A DNA stretch of 6,761 nucleotides from Christensenellaceae bacterium (GTDB taxonomy: Bacteria; Bacillota; Clostridia; Christensenellales; DTU072): contig JAISKW010000139.1 of NCBI GenBank assembly GCA_031260775.1, forward strand, positions 1 through 6,761, written 5' to 3'. Position numbers and translations under genes: made by a program. Below are positions 4,736 to 6,761 of the stretch, piece after piece; the first letter of the stretch is position 1, and each line of letters begins with the position of its first letter. The notes below the pieces were generated by a model. It saw nothing but the letters and a program-made list of their open reading frames with translations. It did not search any database and was not told the DNA's origin.

Positions 4736-5509
4736 ATGAAGAAAGTCAGTATTACTAATGTGTGTACGGCGGATTTACCGAATTTAACGGCAAAACAGAG
4801 CTTAGAAATGCTCAAACAAATTAAAAGCGGGCATCCCGAACTCCGCGAGGCGTTTTTATTAGGGAATTCAAGACTTGTACTATCAATGGTCGGTAGGTTT
4901 CCGCAGGCGAAAGTTTGCGCGGACGACTTGTTCCAAACGGGAATGCTCGGACTCATTAAGGCAACCGACAATTTCAACCCCGATTTGAACGTGCAATTTT
5001 CAACTTATGCCGTTCCTATGATACTCGGCGAAATCAAACGCGTTATCCGCGAAAACTCGGCATTAAAAGTGGGACGCGGAGTTCGTGACATCGCGTATCG
5101 TGCAATGCTCGCGCGCGAAAAGATAGAACGTGAGCGTAGCAAGGAAGCCTCGCTTGCCGAAATCGCCGCCGAAATAGACGTGCCGTACGGCGAGGTCACC
5201 GCCGCTCTCGATGCTATCGCCGAGCCGCAATCTCTCTACGACCCCGCGTATTCCGAGTCGCAGGACGGTATGTCGGTATGCGACACCATAGCGGATAAAT
5301 CGGTAAAAGACCCTATAGAAGACCGCGCCTTGAAAAGCGCGTTTCAGAAACTCGCGCCGAAGGAGAGGTTGATTTTGCATCTTAGATATTTCCGCGGACT
5401 TTCGCAAACCGAAATCGCCGAGGAATACGAAATGTCGCAGGCGCAAATTTCGCGCCTCGAAAAGGACTCGCTAAAGAAACTCAGAACCTATATCGAATCG
5501 GTTAACTAA
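4736..5509 (+). CDS. sigG: RNA polymerase sporulation sigma factor SigG
   Basis: Late forespore sigma factor that directs RNA polymerase to genes for spore DNA protection and germination. At 257 residues it matches Bacillus SigG (260) and lacks region 1.1, as expected. The N-terminal KVSITNVCTADLP (3-15) resembles the SigG-specific KVEICGVDTSKLP. Region 2 contains RLVLS (46-50), DDLFQTGMLGLIKATDNF (63-80) and FSTYAVPMILGEI (88-100). Region 3 has RDIAYRA (117-123), shared with SigG rather than SigF. Region 4.2 carries the helix-turn-helix with LSQTEIAEEYEMSQAQISRLE (222-242). In Bacillus its usual neighbours are spoIIGA and sigE; here it stands after a decarboxylase-like gene. No Shine-Dalgarno site is clear. 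The residue aligned with Bacillus Asn45, linked to control by CsfB, is leucine (L42). Its stop overlaps the converging acyltransferase gene by 8 bp. Confidence 0.9.
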   Translation: MKKVSITNVCTADLPNLTAKQSLEMLKQIKSGHPELREAFLLGNSRLVLSMVGRFPQAKVCADDLFQTGMLGLIKATDNFNPDLNVQFSTYAVPMILGEIKRVIRENSALKVGRGVRDIAYRAMLAREKIERERSKEASLAEIAAEIDVPYGEVTAALDAIAEPQSLYDPAYSESQDGMSVCDTIADKSVKDPIEDRALKSAFQKLAPKERLILHLRYFRGLSQTEIAEEYEMSQAQISRLEKDSLKKLRTYIESVN

Positions 5510-6602
5510 TTGCTTTAGGCTTCTTCGTGTATTTTCCCACAAAAAACGCCGTTCCGCACAAAAGAAGAAGCATAATGGCAACGGGGATTATTACAAACCA
5601 AATACTGTCGGCTATTAAATCTCTGAAAGGAACATACAGAATATAACCGATGACGCCGCCGGCTAAAAAGAAATGAACGGGCTTTTTGCCGACATACGAC
5701 ACGACGGGTATGCAAACTTTTTTAAGAGGGGTTAGCATCGCGACAAAATACACGGCTGTAATTGCGGTGTAACAAAGCATAAAGTAGAATGCAGACAACC
5801 TATCTTTGCCGAAATCAAACCAAAGTTTTGCGCTGTCGGGCACGACAAAATACAAGACAACAGACAAAATTGCCAGAAGATAAACCGGCAAGGATAACGC
5901 AAGAATGCGTTTCTTCTTTGCCGCGAACATTTCGCCGAAAGAAATAAACAAGCACAAAAGTCCGAGCCAGCCTATTAACGCAAGCAAGCCGCCCTCGTTT
6001 GCGTTGTTGACGAGCATGGAATTTTCCCAAAACGATACCGTGTTCGTCAGAACGTGCTGAATCGTCAAAAGACCCATTCCCACGCCGAAGCGGATTTCGG
6101 GCTTCAAACCGACAACAGCGAGCCCCAAAACGGTGACGCAACCGTACATCATAAAGTACGAGAACGGCGCGGAGGCAAAGCCACCGTCGAATTTCTCAAT
6201 GAACCGTGCGATTGTGCCCAAGGCTACAAGGTTTGCGCCGCGCTGTATTGTCTTTTTGAACGCGATATATTTGCCTTGTGTCTCTTTAATTTTTATGTAG
6301 TTTTTTGTGTAAAAAACCGAAAGGATAAAAAGAAAAAACGGCACACCGACATCAGCCACGGTAAACGCGCCGACCGAGTGCGCATGAACAAGATACCACG
6401 GCGCGGCAGGAACGGAACTTAAAGCGTTTACAATACATGCTCCCAAAACGAGCAGACCGCGAAGATTGTCAAAAAGCGGTAACCGCGCACTCGTTTCGCA
6501 CGATAGTGTCAGCTCGCCGACAGTTTGAACATAGCCTTGCTCACTGTTTTCGGGCTTCACATCCTCGGTAATTTCATTTTTGTTTAATTGTTCTTCGTCC
6601 AT
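5502..6602 (-). CDS. Multi-pass membrane acyltransferase-like protein (HGSNAT/DUF5009 group)
   Basis: The 366-residue protein has a polar acidic N-terminus (1-40) and then about ten hydrophobic segments (roughly 45-65, 78-98, 120-137, 147-165, 170-187, 204-226, 232-254, 270-290, 309-326 and 333-356). LPLFDNLRGLLVL (41-53) and the block from LVHAH (71-75) to TVADVGVPFFLFIL (81-94) match the start of the heparan-alpha-glucosaminide N-acetyltransferase-like family, in which a His of the same block is the proposed acetyl carrier in the human enzyme; H73 is the likely equivalent. Bacterial members are thought to move acyl groups across the membrane onto cell-surface sugars, but no substrate can be inferred here. 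The usual FPFFLFI is VPFFLFI and the following glycine is serine, so it is a divergent member. No Shine-Dalgarno site is seen before the ATG. The gene ends inside the sigG stop region with no space for an intervening terminator. Confidence 0.75.
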   Translation of the reverse strand: MDEEQLNKNEITEDVKPENSEQGYVQTVGELTLSCETSARLPLFDNLRGLLVLGACIVNALSSVPAAPWYLVHAHSVGAFTVADVGVPFFLFILSVFYTKNYIKIKETQGKYIAFKKTIQRGANLVALGTIARFIEKFDGGFASAPFSYFMMYGCVTVLGLAVVGLKPEIRFGVGMGLLTIQHVLTNTVSFWENSMLVNNANEGGLLALIGWLGLLCLFISFGEMFAAKKKRILALSLPVYLLAILSVVLYFVVPDSAKLWFDFGKDRLSAFYFMLCYTAITAVYFVAMLTPLKKVCIPVVSYVGKKPVHFFLAGGVIGYILYVPFRDLIADSIWFVIIPVAIMLLLLCGTAFFVGKYTKKPKAIS

Positions 6603-6656
6603 ATTCGATTCTAATGCTGATTTTGAATTCTAAATAGTAAAAATCAATTTGATATT

Positions 6657-6687
6657 ATTTTACCACGAATGCCGCACCTTGCGCCAA
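6657..6687 (-). promoter_or_regulatory. Candidate promoter of the acyltransferase-like gene
   Basis: On the minus strand TTGGCG (6682-6687) is followed after 19 bp by TAAAAT (6657-6662), preceded by TGG as an extended -10. The leader to the ATG at 6602 would be about 50 bases. The long spacer makes this tentative. Confidence 0.35.
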
Positions 6688-6703
6688 CTCTTATTTACCC
6701 CGA

Positions 6704-6722
6704 GAGCGGACAAGCGCGTTGT
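6704..6722. repeat. Second copy of the 19-bp GAGCGGACAA motif
   Basis: GAGCGGACAAGCGCGTTGT matches 1824-1842 at 17 of 19 positions; only the two central bases differ. In both copies ACAA and TTGT are inverted around the centre. A wider pair, CTTATT (6690-6695) and AATAAG (6727-6732), flanks this copy. The rest of 6603-6761 shows no gene, and its A-rich right edge may be the leader of a gene outside the window. Confidence 0.5.
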
Positions 6723-6761
6723 TCCGAATAAGGACATTTTGATAAACAATTAAAAACAAAA

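Noticed and set aside
5063..5446. Minus-strand open frame of 127 codons opposite sigG
   Set aside because: Composition mirrors the sigG codons and the protein is arginine-rich and unlike any family; it is a shadow of sigG.
6054..6422. Plus-strand open frame of 122 codons opposite the acyltransferase
   Set aside because: The membrane protein on the other strand has clear family motifs and helices; this frame is low-complexity and has no ribosome binding site.

Overview
The window looks like the chromosome of a spore-forming member of the Bacillota, most likely class Clostridia. The main support is a recognisable late forespore sigma factor (SigG-like), a MazF toxin very close to Bacillus NdoA, and a QueT-family transporter of Firmicutes type. 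Base composition is moderate, and most start codons lack an obvious Shine-Dalgarno site. The lineage below class level cannot be read from the sequence.

Layout from left to right. Bases 2-682 hold the 3' part of an unrecognised gene with two membrane helices. Two bases after its stop lies a broken copy of the start of atpG (685-752), then a 169-bp hairpin-rich insert (753-921), then a second copy of the same 68 bp that opens the intact atpG (922-1815). A 141-bp gap with a small palindromic repeat separates atpG from a converging mazF-type gene (1957-2316, minus). mazF and queT (2443-3000, plus) diverge from a 126-bp intergenic region that holds two back-to-back -10 boxes around a 12-bp palindrome. 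A hairpin terminator follows queT. Next come greA (3093-3578) and, two bases on, a shortened PLP-dependent decarboxylase-like gene (3581-4675). The sigG-like gene (4736-5509) follows, with a possible SigG-type promoter in front. Its end overlaps by 8 bp the end of a converging multi-pass membrane acyltransferase-like gene (5502-6602, minus). The last 159 bp hold a candidate promoter for that gene and a motif shared with the atpG-mazF gap.

The genes do not form one pathway. They cover energy conservation (AtpG), RNA cleavage (MazF), queuosine-precursor uptake (QueT), transcript cleavage (GreA), amino-acid-decarboxylase-like chemistry, forespore transcription (SigG) and a putative membrane acyltransferase. 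The most unusual structure is at 685-989: the first 68 bp of atpG are present twice (67/68 identical) around a structured 169-bp insert, so the gene appears to have been interrupted at codon 23 and restored by a second copy of its own 5' end. atpG also lacks its usual neighbour atpD on the right.
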